Shown: positions 13,068 through 25,880 of the stretch, piece after piece
Layout of the letters: each line of letters begins with the position of its first letter
Numbering within the stretch: the stretch's first letter is position 1
Assembly (NCBI GenBank): GCA_028673005.1
Contig: CM054115.1
Coordinates: 195,928,370-195,992,369 of the forward strand
Direction of reading: 5' to 3'
DNA length: 64,000 nucleotides
From: Tanypteryx hageni
Lineage: Eukaryota > Arthropoda > Insecta > Odonata > Petaluridae
Notes under the pieces: generated by a model
The model's input: the letters and a program-made list of their open reading frames with translations, nothing else
Database searches by the model: none
What the model was told of the DNA's origin: nothing
Position numbers and translations under genes: made by a program

Positions 13068-13313
13068 GGGAGGGAGAATGAGAGGGAGAGAATGGGCAAG
13101 GGAGAGATTGGGTGAGGGAGAGAATGGGTGAGGGAGAGAATGGGTGAGGGAGAGAATGGGTGAGGGAGAGAATGGGTGAGGGAGAGAATGGGTGAGGGAG
13201 AGAATGGGTGAGGGAGAGAATGGGTGAGGGAGAGAATGGGTGAGGGAGAGAATGGGTGAGGGAGAGAATGGGTGAGGGAGAGAATGGGCGAGGGAGAGAA
13301 TGGGAGAGGGAGT
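13068..13313 (+). repeat. 16-bp minisatellite, about 15 copies
   Basis: Tandem units of GGGAGAGAATGGGTGA make up the stretch, nearly identical in the centre and degraded at both edges (AATGGGCAAGGG on the left, AATGGGAGAGGG on the right). The plus strand is almost pure purine apart from one T in ATG and one in GTG. There are no spacers, so it is not a CRISPR array. Confidence 0.95.
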
Positions 13314-14061
13314 AAAAGAAAAAATTTGTATTAACAGCAGGTACTTGTGAAATATGGTTACTTATTTTTACATTTTTAATAAAAAATTTTATTTTACAAA
13401 GAATTTTATTTTACAACTAAGCAAAAAATAGAGAAATACATGAAATCTTATGTACCGCCATAACTGACAGGAAATAACATAATTTAGACACTAGTTCTTT
13501 CATAATCTTGGACTATGTGTTAATGTGGCCTTGGAACACAGCCAGTTTTGTATCTTAATTTCTTTTCCAAGATACATTTTTATAAATGACAGATCATATA
13601 AAAATATATCAAGTACCATAGAAATGCATGACAAATCTGTGAATACTAATTACTTACACTGTAATGTTATTCCATGAAAAATTTCTAATTTCTATGGTGT
13701 CAATTGAGCCCAGATCTGAGTGTCAGAAAATTCACAACAGCAGACATTATGGGCTAGGGAATATAAACTTAGTCTCAGATTGGTTGAAAAACCAAGTGAT
13801 ACCATGGGATTGGTGATACGTTTATTTTTTAAAAGTTATATCTTTTAAAAATGTGGAGTTGAAAACCAAGGAGGAATTCTTTATCTTGTGCATAACTTGA
13901 AACCAAATGAAGTTGATAGTTTGAAGATTTGAGCTGTGAGATACACAGCAAAGAAGACACATAGCCTTAACATTATGTTCTACAAAGAAGTATTTATTCT
14001 CCCACATCTACTATTGGAAGCTTCAATTTTTCCTTGCGTTTTCACTTGCAATCCATTATAA

Positions 14062-14348
14062 CACAGGTCCTTAAACTGTGGGTCGCGAAAAAGATTCTGG
14101 GGGGTCGCAGCAAACATTGATAAACGTGAGTAAATTAAATATTTATTATAGCACTATTGAAATTACTATACACTACAACCTTTCATTCTATATTTGTTTA
14201 GTTTATTGCAGAAATAAACGTCATCACGCATGATTACACGAATTCTACTAGATTATAAAAAACCTAACTTAACAAGTACTGCCATGGGTCGCTAATAATT
14301 TCGTCTTATGAAAAGGAGTCGCGGATAAAAAAAGTTTAAGAATCTGTG
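14062..14348. mobile_element. hAT-type MITE with target duplication
   Basis: The left end CACAGGTCCTTAAACTGTG and the right end, on the reverse strand, CACAGATTCTTAAACTTT are inverted repeats. They are flanked by CATTATAA (14054-14061) and CATTATAT (14349-14356), a 7-of-8 match to an 8-bp target duplication as hAT elements make. Subterminal GGGTCGCGA and its inverse TCGCGGAT are also present. It is non-coding and 287 bp long. Confidence 0.85.
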
Positions 14349-14356
14349 CATTATAT

Positions 14357-16671
14357 GATGGTGCTGTAACAAGGTAATTGGTAACATTTTTGCTGCAGCA
14401 CAAACTAACACTTTCACTTCCAAGTTAAATCTGGGGCCCTACGCTTGCCTTGTGCTCAAGGCAAACAATCACGTGATGTAAAATAAGTTTACATAGACTA
14501 AAAAATAAAACAAGCAAATTTAAGTAAATCACTATTATTTCTTAAATTCTCCAAGCCATCTTATACCAGCAGCAAATTTATTCTTAGGATGTTTACCTAC
14601 TATCAATTCGCACGAGTTTCCACTTCTTGCTTTTGATCTGTAAGATTTATTTTAATAATCTGTAAGGGGTTCCCGAATAAGCCATAACAAGATTAATAGT
14701 TATGGCTAATGGAGATACCGAAGACAAGTACATAGTTTTTCAATTTTTTATATTTAAGTGCTTATTATGGAAATTATATTCAGCCATAAGATGAGCTCGA
14801 TAATCCAATTGTGAATCTGTAAGGAGCATTGAATATCATTCTGTAAAATTTGGAGGGGAAAGGGCACAAAATTTTGTACAAGAGTTGAAGATTGTCTGTT
14901 TGAATTATTTTAGCCAAGCAGTTCTTTGAGAAAGGAAAGGCTGATAATTTTGGTGCAGAGGGACAATCCAGTTTTGTCATTGGAATTTTCTTATCTGAAC
15001 TTTGCTCTGACGAGAAAAATTGCCAGCCAGGCAATTTGAGTTTCATCCTCCGCCTCTCAACTGACAGAAAAAAGTATTTATATTGCATTGAATGACTCTG
15101 GCTTCAACAAAAGAATCTCCTCCAATTGGTGTTTAGCTGCTGAGTGTTGCATATTTTGATGTATTTTACATTTTAGTTACAAATTAAGCATACATAATAC
15201 AGAAACTAGTCACCATATACTTGTTCAACGTTTGGAGCCTCATATTAACGTTTGAAGAGCAGCATACATCTCAGGAGGTGTTGCTTAGCGACTTCTTGTT
15301 GATAGGACCCAAGTGTTATGACATCCGACAAAAACTTACCCAATGTATTCCATTAATCGGATAAACTAAGATGGAAGTTAAATGCTTCTAATATAAAGAA
15401 TCTTTGTCATAGTTTCATCTCTTACAATTACTCCCATTGCACATAAAGACAACAGGAATGTAGGATATGTACGCTAACAATGTAGGAATATTTCTTCTAC
15501 TGATTATCCCAATGGTGCATGATTTCCTACATCATTCACATACCTAAAAATAGGTATTTTCTCAACTCTTTACAAGTGAGTAATTATCATTCTATTAATT
15601 GCATAACCACAGAGAAGGTTGCCTGGAAATTAAAGCATAAAATATGAAATATTCACTACTATATATTACCTTTTACTTTCCAATTTCCATTAGCAAATAT
15701 CTAATCACCACAATCTGAATGATGTACAGAAATTTCTTTACTATCACTTCTATTTTTTCTTATTTCTTATAATATTATGATTTATCATTTTTATTTATTT
15801 TTAAATCACCATCAACTGATATTTTCTTGCCACTTTAGTAAAAATCCATTTAATTCTACATTTCCACTACATAAGATCCATGAAATACCATCATATGTAC
15901 TTGCTTACAAAATGATGATGTCAAAATATAAGATATTTTGCTTCCAGAAAAAACCATATAAGGGGTCATAATAGTTTAAATTATATAGAGTAACTTTCAA
16001 AGTTCACTAATGGAGAGAAAATTTATGAATAAATGACAATATTCATCCTTGAAGATCACGTAATTTTACCCTAATGTTACAATTTCTGCATCACGATACA
16101 TTTCATTCTATGCCAATAATGCACAAAATTACAAAATGAAAAAATACACAGTGCTTGGAGCATTTAAAAAACAGAGTAAATAAAAAAAACATTCTAGATT
16201 ATCATGAAGAACACAATTCCAAAATTGAAGTATCGAGCCCACCTTACTGCTGGAATACAATTGATGATTATGATAACTCGAATAGCCACAAAAAACAAGA
16301 TACATGTTTTACCTGAAAGGTAGCCCTCTGCTGTGGTTATACACCAATTCCTCATTATATGAAAGAACCTTTCTTTTTTCCCTCGGTGTTCAGTGGATAA
16401 ATTAAAGGGCACGTATGGTTTTCCCCGAGATTTTGTGGCAACTAGAATTACCTTCATCTCCAATAAGAAGCATACGAGATACATTGCTTTCTGCAGATAC
16501 ATAACATTTTTTCTATCCTGCAGCTTAGACATCAATATAAAAAATACATTCATGAATATATTTCAATTACAATACTAAAGCTAAACAACAAAAACTTTTG
16601 GTGCATTGTGCATTTGGTTATTCTGAGCAATATCCTGCTCCACACATTCTGTTGCTAGTCTCGGTCTTATT
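14357..16671. other. PGGT1B downstream region, unassigned
   Basis: This AT-rich sequence probably includes the 3' untranslated region of PGGT1B, which ends its coding part at 16672 on the minus strand. AATAAA-like hexamers on the minus strand occur near 15790-15800, but I cannot place the poly(A) site. Open frames at 14780-15088 and 16194-16553 (minus) show no recognisable domain. Confidence 0.4.
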
Positions 16672-16790
16672 TTACATTCGCCATTTTTTGTGTAGACCAT
16701 GGAGATGCTTAAGTGCCCTTTGACTCATGTTGAGACCAGCATGGACCTCTTCCAAATCTTCTTCACTCATTAAAGCCAATCCACACAAAC
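16672..16790 (-). CDS. PGGT1B: PGGT1B last coding exon
   Basis: The acceptor is TTTATAG before 16790 and the stop TAA is at 16674-16672. It encodes LCGLALMSEEDLEEVHAGLN and then the C-terminal tail ending HKKWRM. This is the final helix hairpin and tail of the prenyltransferase alpha-alpha barrel. The first two bases complete the Gly codon split across the 75-bp intron. The position in the gene and the C-terminal stop agree with the family. Confidence 0.95.
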
Positions 16791-16865
16791 CTATAAATGC
16801 AACACCATACTTAATGTGACATACTAAAGCAGAATAAATATTCATAATATTAAATGTCTATGTAC

Positions 16866-16995
16866 CTAAATAAGTATGCATAGGATCAGGACTTGAATCA
16901 ACCCACTTTGAAAATCCTCCAATTCTCGAATCCTGTGTTGACAAGAGGTAATCTTTGTTTTGTTGGTAATCTATCAGGTGAAATATTTCCAGAAG
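16866..16995 (-). CDS. PGGT1B: PGGT1B exon with zinc-ligand His
   Basis: Acceptor TTATCAG and donor GTACAT flank the exon. It encodes LLEIFHLIDYQQNKDYLLST, then QDSRIGGFSKWVDSSPDPMH and TYL. GGFSKW is a prenyltransferase repeat motif. The His of DPMH (codon 16878-16876) is at the position of the third zinc ligand of the family. Upstream lies the 20.5-kb intron. Confidence 0.95.
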
Positions 16996-17126
16996 CTGAT
17001 AAAAGAACAGATAAATAATTAATACAATGAGAAAAATGTTCTATTCAAGGCAAAATATATTTCACAAAAGAAATTTGTTTGGAATAAAACATTACAATAA
17101 TAGACATTACGAGAAGTGGCAATTAC

Positions 17127-17200
17127 CGTATTTACTAGCATAACACTTTTCCGCATAATTTTGCAACAAAAATATTAGGTGTAAGGATTATGCTTTGACC
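17127..17200 (+). repeat. pogo-type terminal repeat
   Basis: TTACCGTATTTACTAGCATA followed by an AC-rich stretch and AATATTAGGTGTAAGG has the form of arthropod pogo/Tigger ends (TACCGTATTTACT..). It may be the left end of the element carrying the transposase remnant at 18.5-19.6 kb. The right partner was not located. Confidence 0.45.
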
Positions 17201-18506
17201 ATACAGATGAAGGAGTTTCTCTTCTCTATTATTGCACCTTTTCACAATACAATTGCACATTTCATCCGAAAAACTAAGTGTGATATGTATATTTTGCACC
17301 AGTAACATGAGTTTCACTTTTAAAAATTTATTTGGCCAAAAATATTGTATTTTTTAACTGCTTCAAACAATATTTAGTAACAGTAATAAAGGCAAGATGA
17401 ACAAAGACAAAACATTGTTTCATCTTCATGCCAAAACTTCTGTGATTTAGCATCACCTTATGTCAAGCATCTAAAAAATTATAAAGAAGCACCTCTTAAC
17501 TTTCCTAATCTCCAAATATAAAAGGGAAAAAATGCTTTCCTGTTTTCCAGCACATATTAAAATTGGACCATCTGAGATGTGCCTATTGCCTCATTTCCCT
17601 TCCCAACATTTTCTCCTTCCTCATAATTTCTCCCTCGGTAATTGCCATTGAAACTGTCTTTCATAAGAAACAAGATGATCCAAACAGAACTTATGATGCA
17701 TACTATCAATTTAATAAAAATTAAATTAAAATAAATAATACTTATGTTGACTTTAATACTAGCTTCAAAATCACCATGGGTATATTGTTCTTTGTGTTCT
17801 CCAATTTTAATAATTTAGTGTTATAAAATATTACAAATAAATTCAAACGAAAAACTAAACTGATGACACGTATTTGTATGGCAAAAATAACACATGTATG
17901 TATTAGACAATTCTGAATCTGAGTCCAACAATAGTTGTTGCTATGGCAGCACTCTCGTAATGAGTGATAAAAACTGCAAAAATGTCTGTATGGCAACATC
18001 ACACCCAAGCCGCCTCAAACGTCAATCCCAAAGTAATTTCATTCAGACTATAGTCCTCACTTCAGGTTAAAACTTAGCAAAGTTTGTACAAATCGCATGC
18101 TCATGTAGATGTAATACTCTTCATAATGCAGATGTGCTTGCCATCTGCCACTGGCACACCAATCAAAATTAAGAAACATGTTTAAATTGTAACAAGAGAT
18201 GCATAAAAGACCACCCACAAATACCAGCACCCCAATTTTTTGGGAAGCCAATTGAAATAAAAAACAAATTTCATTAAATTTTCAATTTAATGAGCCCAAA
18301 TATAAGAGATAATACAATTACAAGAATCTTGCATCATTATACATTCCTCTTTCTGCAGATGCTGCTGCTGTTGCGATGTATTTGCAATTTTCTTCTTGAA
18401 ATAGAAAAAAAAGATTTGGTGATATTAATATCATATTTTAATGTGTGAAAAAAGAAATCTAAAAGCAATACAAATCTATTTAAAATACATTGGTTACTCA
18501 CATTTA

Positions 18507-19640
18507 TTAGTCATCACAGCTAACATCTATCAAACCGATGTCTTCATTACTGTCCCAGAGGAAGCAATCTTCAGTTCTGCCTAAACTGTTGGAAATACCG
18601 CACTTCTTGAAACATTAGACAATTAGATCCACTGATATCTGATATCACGCCGTCTTGATCCACGTGCTTAACTGTGAAATTTTTGTCCACTATACTTTGC
18701 CAGTTGGTATGAGTGTGTGGTTACCAGATTCCATCTACTCAGTGAATTGTTGCTTAAGACCAGTCTTGAATGGGCGATTAACACAAACATCAAGCAGCTG
18801 CAGGATCGAAGCCATCCCTGCTGGTATAGTAACCTGATCTGTATTGATAACCTCAAGCCTTCTTTTTACCGATTCTGTAATGTGCCCATGAGAACTGTCA
18901 AATACAAGCATACTATGCATATTTAAGAGTGCTCCAAGTCGACATTTCCATGCACATTTCACCCACCAAGGGAATTGTTCACCCATCCTGATTCTTGTGC
19001 CCTCAAGATAATACTTCATGGCAAATCTCACTTGGGAAGGGTTTTTCTTTTGAAAACAACATAAGGCAGTAGCTTCATGCCATCGACAAGTATGCACACA
19101 GCATTACTGTGCAATGCTGTATTTCATTGCCGCCAGTTCTAATTGACACTTTTATCATTCTTATTGTTAATTGTAATACCTAAGGGCATCTCAAAATATA
19201 CCCGAGTTTGGTCAGTGTTACCAATTTGCAACAATATGTAGGCATGTTGTTTTTGTCAACTAATCACGTACCACTGGAAACATCAAATTTTCCTTGTAGT
19301 CAGCAGGAATACATATTATGGTGCACCTTCTTATGGAGAAACCAGCTCTTCTAAAAATTTTTTTGCATCCATCCTCTACTTGCCTTGAAATTGGCACATT
19401 TCCATCAAAATGGCTTAATCGAATTGCTGCTTCACCTTTATGTACGTCAAACGTTTCTCCTTTACTTCTAGAAATTTAGCCTTCTGTCCACAAAAAGCTC
19501 TAGTCATTATTACTTTGCAAGAGCAATTCTTTCTTCTTCCTCCAATCTCTAATGCATGTTTCATCTCCATAAAATTTTCTTTCAGCCTATATCTTTTGCT
19601 TCTTCTCTATTTTAAGTTTTCTCTCGCTGTAAAAGAATGC
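18507..19640 (-). pseudogene. pogo/Tigger transposase remnant
   Basis: This is the remnant of a Tc1/mariner-superfamily pogo-type DDE transposase, read right to left. The most upstream recognisable part is the helix-turn-helix (FMEMKHALEIGGRRKN, AFCGQKAKFLEVKEKR, about 19590-19460), then a degraded GSRGWMQKFL-like block with stops. The catalytic half (18735-19097) holds RIRMGEQFPWWV, LVFDSSHGHITESVKRRLEV and DQVTIPAGMASILQLLDVCV. A further frame-shifted tail ends CFKKCGISNSLGRTED and an acidic terminus with TAA at 18507-18509. The catalytic block DSSHGH keeps the Asp; VLQPLD reads ILQLLD. Several stops make it non-functional. The copies at 38.1 and 46.2 kb have the same C-terminal SFKKC block and belong to one family. 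Confidence 0.85.
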
Positions 19641-19984
19641 AAATGTTTAATTTTATTCATCTGAACATTCTTGCTCAACAATTTTTTAAACTGAGCTTTG
19701 CAACTCGAATAGAGAAGCAAGACAACAAAATGTTTACATTGTGTGGACAGTCTTATTGTTGGCAATGTTGCCAAGTCTACTATTGATGAATCACATATTG
19801 ACAGTCATCCAGATTTTCTCTGACATGAAATCCTTGAATAAGACACTCACTGCAATTTTCTAAAGATAAATTTTGAAAGAAGGTGCGAGTGGTACTTAGA
19901 TAAATATGGGAGATATGGTGCCTGTGGCAAAATTTTAGAAAATGATTTGTGTAGAATATAATTATTTCCTGCATTTTTACAGAG

Positions 19985-20125
19985 CACTTTATTAAATATA
20001 AATTTAATATTTCAGTATTAAATTAATTCTTATTTATCAGAAAAAAAACTTTTGGTATGTTTTGAGAGAACATTTGGTGCCTTTTGCAAGCAGTGGCAAA
20101 TGCCACCTTCACCGCCACCACGGAA
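19985..20125 (+). repeat. dispersed repeat R4, copy 1
   Basis: This matches 25745-25880 on the same strand, including TTCAGTATTAAAT/TGAAGTATTAAAT, AACTTTTGG, GAACATTTGGYGCCTTTTGC and the run GGCAAATRCCACCTTC. It is non-coding and of unknown family. Confidence 0.7.
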
Positions 20126-20399
20126 TAGGATTACTATGATAAATAAATATTAAAACAACCAAAGTTATAAATTATTTTCCTGTGGCCTGCAAAATGTCTA
20201 AATACAATGCAACCATGGTAATCCAAATGCAAGTTAATCCAGGTTCCTAATAATTAGAACAGCTTTCTGGCCGCTCATATGTGGCAGGCATATGTCTTAA
20301 GAGGTATGCGAATGCAGCTTCAGTCATATTCTGTCTGCACTGATGGTAGTATGTTCTTCTGCTGTTTATTGACCTTTAAATACTTAATCGTTGTCAGAG

Positions 20400-21380
20400 G
20401 AATATTGAAAAGGTAAAAGTAGTTTGCAGGGATATTGTACATGTACAAAATGTCATGAAATAAGAGGAAACATAAGACATTATCTCTTCAAGACAAAACG
20501 ACAACAATATGGATATTTGAAAATGGAGAAAATGCATCTTAAGGGAGTCTATATTGGCAAATCTACAGTAAGGAACTTCAAAGATAAGAAAGCAATGATT
20601 CTTCAATTGCCAAGAAAGGTAAACAAAAAAGATTAAAATTAAGTGAAAATCCTGCAGTAACACTGGGTTCCTTTGGGAAAGATCTAGAAACACCTTTAAT
20701 TGGAGAAGTTATATGTGAGAAAGCCAAGTTCTGTTAAGCTAGGCAAAAAACTTTTCAGTTGTCTATAACCGAGAAAAATTATTTTGTGACTCAATTGTGG
20801 TGGAGCCTTTCCAGCACAATTTTTTGGAAGAAGTAAGGGAATTTGACTAAATTCCCAATCAAATTTATAATTTAGATGAGAGAGGTTCATTTTGGTGAGT
20901 TTTGCCAAACAAAACTGAGGTTCATAGGAATGAAGACAACGTTGGGAAGAAAAATTAGCAAAGAGGTCACATTCATGGCATGTGTTATTTCCACACTGAC
21001 TCACAAACTCAAGTTGCTTGTTATGTAAAGTCCCAAAAACCATGTGCACTCAAAAACCGCTCTCTTTCTGTTGCATGCAAGAGTAAATGAAGGGTATGGG
21101 TTGCCAGAAACTTATTCCATAAAAAAATTGTGCCATTTGTGGGGAGAAGAATGAAAGAACAGAATATGGTTCAAAAATCTTTGCTGATACTAGACAATGT
21201 AGCAGGTCACCCAAACAATGATTTAATGAGTGATGATGGCCAAACAATAGCCATGTTTTTTCAACGAAATGTAAATGTATAACAATGCTGCAACCAATGG
21301 ACCAAAATGTTATTCAGGCTGTGAAGTTATGCTACAGCAAAAAAATCTTATACACCACCTTTTTGAACTTTGCAAATAAT
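20400..21380 (+). pseudogene. Tigger/JRK-like transposase remnant
   Basis: This is a plus-strand remnant of a pogo-superfamily transposase of the jerky/TIGD group. It starts with a helix-turn-helix-like segment (KGVYIGKSTVRNFKDKKAMI, about 20540-20600), then a central block in changing frames: FDxIPNQIYNLDERGSFW (about 20846-20900), VGKKN, CYVKSQKPCALKNRSLS (about 21015-21065). The catalytic part is KSLLILDNVAGHPNNDLMSD (about 21176-21235) and LQPMDQNVIQAVKLCYSKK (about 21287-21345). The three acidic catalytic positions (Asp in NLDERG, LILDN and QPMDQ) are all still Asp although the frame is broken at several places. No C-terminal domain or terminal repeats were recognised. A different family from the remnant at 18.5 kb. 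Confidence 0.82.
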
Positions 21381-21599
21381 TGGTTCTGGAAAACTGATGC
21401 GAATTGCAAATTAGCAAAGTGCAAGTCCTATTTTCCCATAAGACGCAATGTTATTATGGGAGTACGGTTCCCAGTCAACCTAAAAAATTCACTTTTTTAT
21501 TATAAATACCGCAGTTTTACAGAAAATAAAAGAAAACTTTACAGCAATGTAACAGCAAATGAAAACCTAGCATCATAAAGTGAAAAAAATTCTTTTAAT

Positions 21600-23848
21600 T
21601 ATCTTCAAAATGCATAATAGCAAATTAAAACCCAGCATTACAAAACGATTCTACTTCTTTTGGCACTAGTGCAATTTATCTCAAGTGCATTTTTGCATGC
21701 GATTTTCGATCTTCTTTTGTTCATTTCAAGGAAATTCTTTAATTTAAATTGATGTATGTGATGCACGGATGTTTTCTTAGATTCTGCAACAAACATTTCC
21801 AAGCCACAAATAACAAGCATTAAAAAAGTGGTAACATTTCCTTTATTAATTACGTTCAAAATGTGTAACAGAAAATCAAAACCTAGCGTAAGATAGTGAT
21901 AACATTTCTTTTAATAGTTCGAAATATGTCCCAAAAATAAAAACGATGCCTTAAAGTGGTAACATTTCTTTTAGCAATCACATTCACAATACGCGGCAGA
22001 ATTCTTACCTTACAAGATGATAGCAATGCATAGATATTCATTAAAAATCCGTAATAGAAAATTAAAACCTAACTAAACAAAATAACATTTCCTTCAATTA
22101 CATTCCAAATACAAAGATAATACCAAATAAAATCCTTACATTCCAAAATGATGATGTTTTTTTAAAATTTTAAACTAGTTTCATCATAAAAAATAGCGGC
22201 ATTGGCGGTGAAGTTCCAACTGATTGTGAGCTACAGAATAATTAAGTCGAGATTTACCACATTTGTTTATTTCAAAAACGCTAATAATGAGCATTATAAA
22301 TATAATATAATAATGATAAGTCCTTTTTTAGGGTGCCAAAGTTTAAATTGAACTTAGAAACAAAAAAGTAGGAGTTCCGCTTTTTCCTGTGTCTCTAATT
22401 TTTGAACTTTACGGTTAAGGAGTTAGATTTCCCAATTAACATCAATTTCCTCATAGTCTCCACCTTTACCTATCTCCCTATTAGTGTTGATGCCCATAAA
22501 CAGAAAAATAAACAAAATTAAATTATTTTGCATGCTTAATAAATAATTGTCAATTAAGTCAGATACTGACAATGAGATCAAAAATTGATGAATAGTTTAA
22601 GTTCTTTTAGGACCTTTTCTGCAAAAGCTGTGCAAGTCTTTAATCATTGACTAAAAACAGAAAAATAAAATTTGTTTAAATTTAATTACTGAAATTATGC
22701 ACTAAAAAGTAAATCTAAAAATTCGCATATTTGAATGTTCTAAAAATTAAAAATAACTTTGGGCATACAGAAGCACAATGTTTTACAAATAAATCTTCAT
22801 TCATGTTTCTTTGCCACACAACATTTATAATTGCCAAAATCTATTTTTACTTTCTGTAACATTCAATTGTGTGAATTTTATATTTATTGTCTAGAAAGCA
22901 CGTGTACTTACAGCGAACACTGTAGAATAACCACAATTATTCAGAATCAATCGAGATATAATTATTTTCTTTTAATTATCTCTAATAAATATAAACATTT
23001 GTTTCCTTGGGAATAATATTTTAGGACAAAAACAGGAAAAAATTAGAATCTTCCTATGTTCTAGCATGTTTAGTTATGGCCAATATTATTTGCGTGTTAC
23101 ATCCAGACAAGCCATCATGATTCTGGCTTAGAAGGCTTTGCATCCGGACGAAGATGGAAAATACACGGTTAATGTGTGGTCTATAAAGAGATATTGTAAG
23201 ATTAGCATATAATTTCTGCAATCCTTTAACTACCGCATAAGGACTATAATTATAGGTTAAAAGCTAACAAATTGGGGCGAAGGCTTCCAATCCCTCCACA
23301 GGAGCCAGGAATTGATGGTCCTTAGGGCCGGATACCTACTAGTTTTTTCAATTCATCACCTGCGTGAGCAGGAATATAAGAATCGGGTGAAGGGGACAAA
23401 ACAATATATACCTGCATGAATACTTTACTAAGATGCAGCAATATGGATGTTTACAGCATATGTAATATGTAGTAAGTAGTCTCTCGACAATCGCAGGGGA
23501 TACAGTCCCGACATTCTACGGTTGGCAAAACTGCAAGGGAAATTGGAGATTAGGAGAAGTGATCTTCAAGGTGCATAACTTAAGTATACTATAATTAAGG
23601 TGACTAGATTTCAGATCAGCAAAACTGGGAAAAACTCTGTTTGCCCCTGGAGTGCAGGCAATTTACCGCATCCGCTCCCTCCAATAAATTGAGGGGTTGG
23701 ACACCCTTGACTTAAGGAATTATACACAACTTTCCTTCTCCTTTTCCTCAAAGGATGAATTTCCTGCCACTGCATATGTAAGGGCTTTGGGTCTAATCTC
23801 TAATTCCCTATTCCAGTAGATCCTCCATTTATTGGAGGTGGAGTAGGG
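21600..23848. other. intronic AT-rich sequence, unassigned
   Basis: No gene or element is recognised. The run 21600-22160 repeats loosely similar phrases (AAAATGT/ATAACATTTCYTTT, AATTAAAACCTA) several times, which looks like a degenerate tandem repeat of about 60-90 bp. Confidence 0.4.
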
Positions 23849-25194
23849 GTGTGTACTGTAGGTATGATAAATGTATACATGTATACAGCGCAGTTGGCAG
23901 TTATGGTGAAAATGGTATTTAGTGACTTCACCATAAAAGAAGTGTTACTAAAAGTATTACCTATGAAAGGGCGAACAAAGGATGAGGACATCTATAATTT
24001 ATTCAAATCATATGCAACATCAATTAGTATGCCACTACACAAATGTCTGCGATCACCACTGATGGCGCACCAGCAATGATGGGCAGCGCCAATAGATTCA
24101 TTGCACTATGCAAGAAGAATGAATCCTTTCCGAACTTTATGTCTTATCATTGCATTATCCACCAAGAAGCTTTGTGCATCAAAGTTCTTTCTTTTCAACA
24201 AGTCATGAATGTCGTTATTAAAATAATTAACTCTATTCGAGCGAAACCTTTGCAACACCAATTTTTTAAGGCCCTGTCAGAAGATGTTGATGATAAACAA
24301 TCTGATCTTATCTTGCACACAGAAGTACGATGGCTGAGCAAAGGTAAAGTTCTTGCACGTTTTTTAAGCCTAATTGAAGAGATCAAAGAATTTCTGAAGT
24401 CCACAAATCAGAACTTCGAGCAACTAGGAGACTCCTGCTGGTTAATGGACTTGGCTTTTCTTGCCGACATCACTGACAAATTGAACATTTTAAATCTCGA
24501 GCTCCAGGGAAGAGACAAACATGTGGCTCAAATGATAGGTTCTGTAAAATCATTCCAAGCAAAACTGATCTTGTGGATGTCACATATGAAGACAAAGTCT
24601 CTCGTACATTTCCCAAGTATGAAGAAAATGGTATATGACAGTGATTTTAACCCATCAACATTTGTTATCGACATTCAAACACTTCTGGAACAATTTGAAA
24701 AAAGATTGCAACATTTCACCATCATTGAGCCTGTAGTTGCCTTTCTTGTGAATCCTTTTACTTGCCAAATAGATGTAACAGAAATGGCTATATCAATTGT
24801 GAGTCTCAGAACAGAAGAAGTGGAACTGGAGATTTTGGACCTTCAAAATATTGTTCTAAAATCCTTGCAACAGATGAGAACTTTTGGAATCTGGTTGACC
24901 GAAAAAAGTTTCGTCTTAAAAAATGTAACGTACAAAATAAAATCTTATTTTGGTTCCACTTATCTATGCAAAGCTCTGTTTTCAATGATGAACATCATAA
25001 AATCAAAATACAGATCTCGACTTACAGATGCCCATCTTGATGATTGCTTACGAACGGGAATATCATTCTACTCTCCCAACTATGAAAAATTGGCTGATGA
25101 AATAGTGCCAAAAATCACATTGACTTTATTACAAAAACAACATGACTTAATAATACCTATTTTCCATTGCGTGCTAATGAGTGCATATGATTAA
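23849..25194 (+). pseudogene. hAT transposase, ZBED5-like, N-truncated
   Basis: The frame entering at 23849 encodes VLLKVLPMKGRTKDEDIYNL, then shifts by one base near 24040. From there 383 codons are open: AITTDGAPAMMGS (catalytic block with Asp), SYHCIIHQEAL, LILHTEVRWLSKGKVLARFL, DLAFLADITDKLNILNLELQ and the C-terminal dimerisation domain (FGSTYLCKALFSMMNIIKSK and LTDAHLDDCLR). This is the ZBED5/FAM200-like hAT arrangement. The BED finger and first catalytic part are missing or unrecognisable upstream. The stop at 25192-25194 follows the hAT domain by about 50 codons. The long uninterrupted C-terminal frame suggests a younger copy than the one at 260-1832. A right-hand terminal repeat lies at 25640-25672. 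Confidence 0.88.
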
Positions 25195-25639
25195 GTTGTG
25201 TTCAACTTTTTTCATATTTTTTTACTTGTTTATTGAAATCCAGATACAAGTAACAATGAAAAGAATATTTTTTAACTAACCATAACTGGCTGTCTATGTT
25301 AAAGTAAGAATAATAAATATATCTGGACCAGCAGTTCAACAATGTTTTACTTCTTAAAATAAATAAAATGAAAACTGTTTATGATATTTATTTTGTAAAA
25401 ACTCCTTAATTTTTCTTACAGGTAGATAAAAAAGAGCAAATTCACATGGTAATGGTGAAAGAGTAATTGCCGAATAATTTTATTAATATCTTTTACATGT
25501 TAAATTATCTTTTTTATCGTATGGATTCATATATTATGTAATATTAAATATGATGTTTTGTATATTATTTAATGTACAAATAGAAAATAAGCCTCGAAAA
25601 ATTGTTGCCGCCCGCCACACTCTTCTGAAAATTTGAATA

Positions 25640-25675
25640 TGCTCTTGGCCACAAAAAGGTTGGGATCACTGCTCT
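25640..25675 (+). repeat. hAT right terminal repeat
   Basis: GGCCACAAAAAGGTTGGGAT followed by CACTG reads on the reverse strand as CAGTGATCCCAACCTTTTTG, a standard hAT terminus. It probably ends the element with the transposase at 23.8-25.2 kb. The matching left end was not found. Confidence 0.65.
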
Positions 25676-25744
25676 ACAGAACACCTTATTTACATAGAAT
25701 ATCATTTTTCCTGTGTTTTAAAAGAGAATAGTAGCATTTTATTA

Positions 25745-25880
25745 ACAATGACTTAAACATTGAAGTATTAAATGAATATTTTTTCAGAGAGAATCAACTT
25801 TTGGCATTTTTGCAGGAACATTTGGCGCCTTTTGCAGGCAGCACCTATGGCAAATACCACCTTCGCCATACCCTCATTAT
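25745..25880 (+). repeat. dispersed repeat R4, copy 2
   Basis: This is the partner of 19985-20125 (shared GAACATTTGGCGCCTTTTGC and GGCAAATACCACCTTC). It lies just outside the right end of the hAT element. Confidence 0.7.

Noticed and set aside
13068..13313. Regular repeat array that could suggest CRISPR
   Set aside because: Units are contiguous with no variable spacers and the genome is eukaryotic; it is a minisatellite.
14780..15088. 102-codon minus-strand frame downstream of PGGT1B
   Set aside because: Length is attainable by chance in this amount of sequence, with no domain or matching exon structure; probably 3' flanking DNA.
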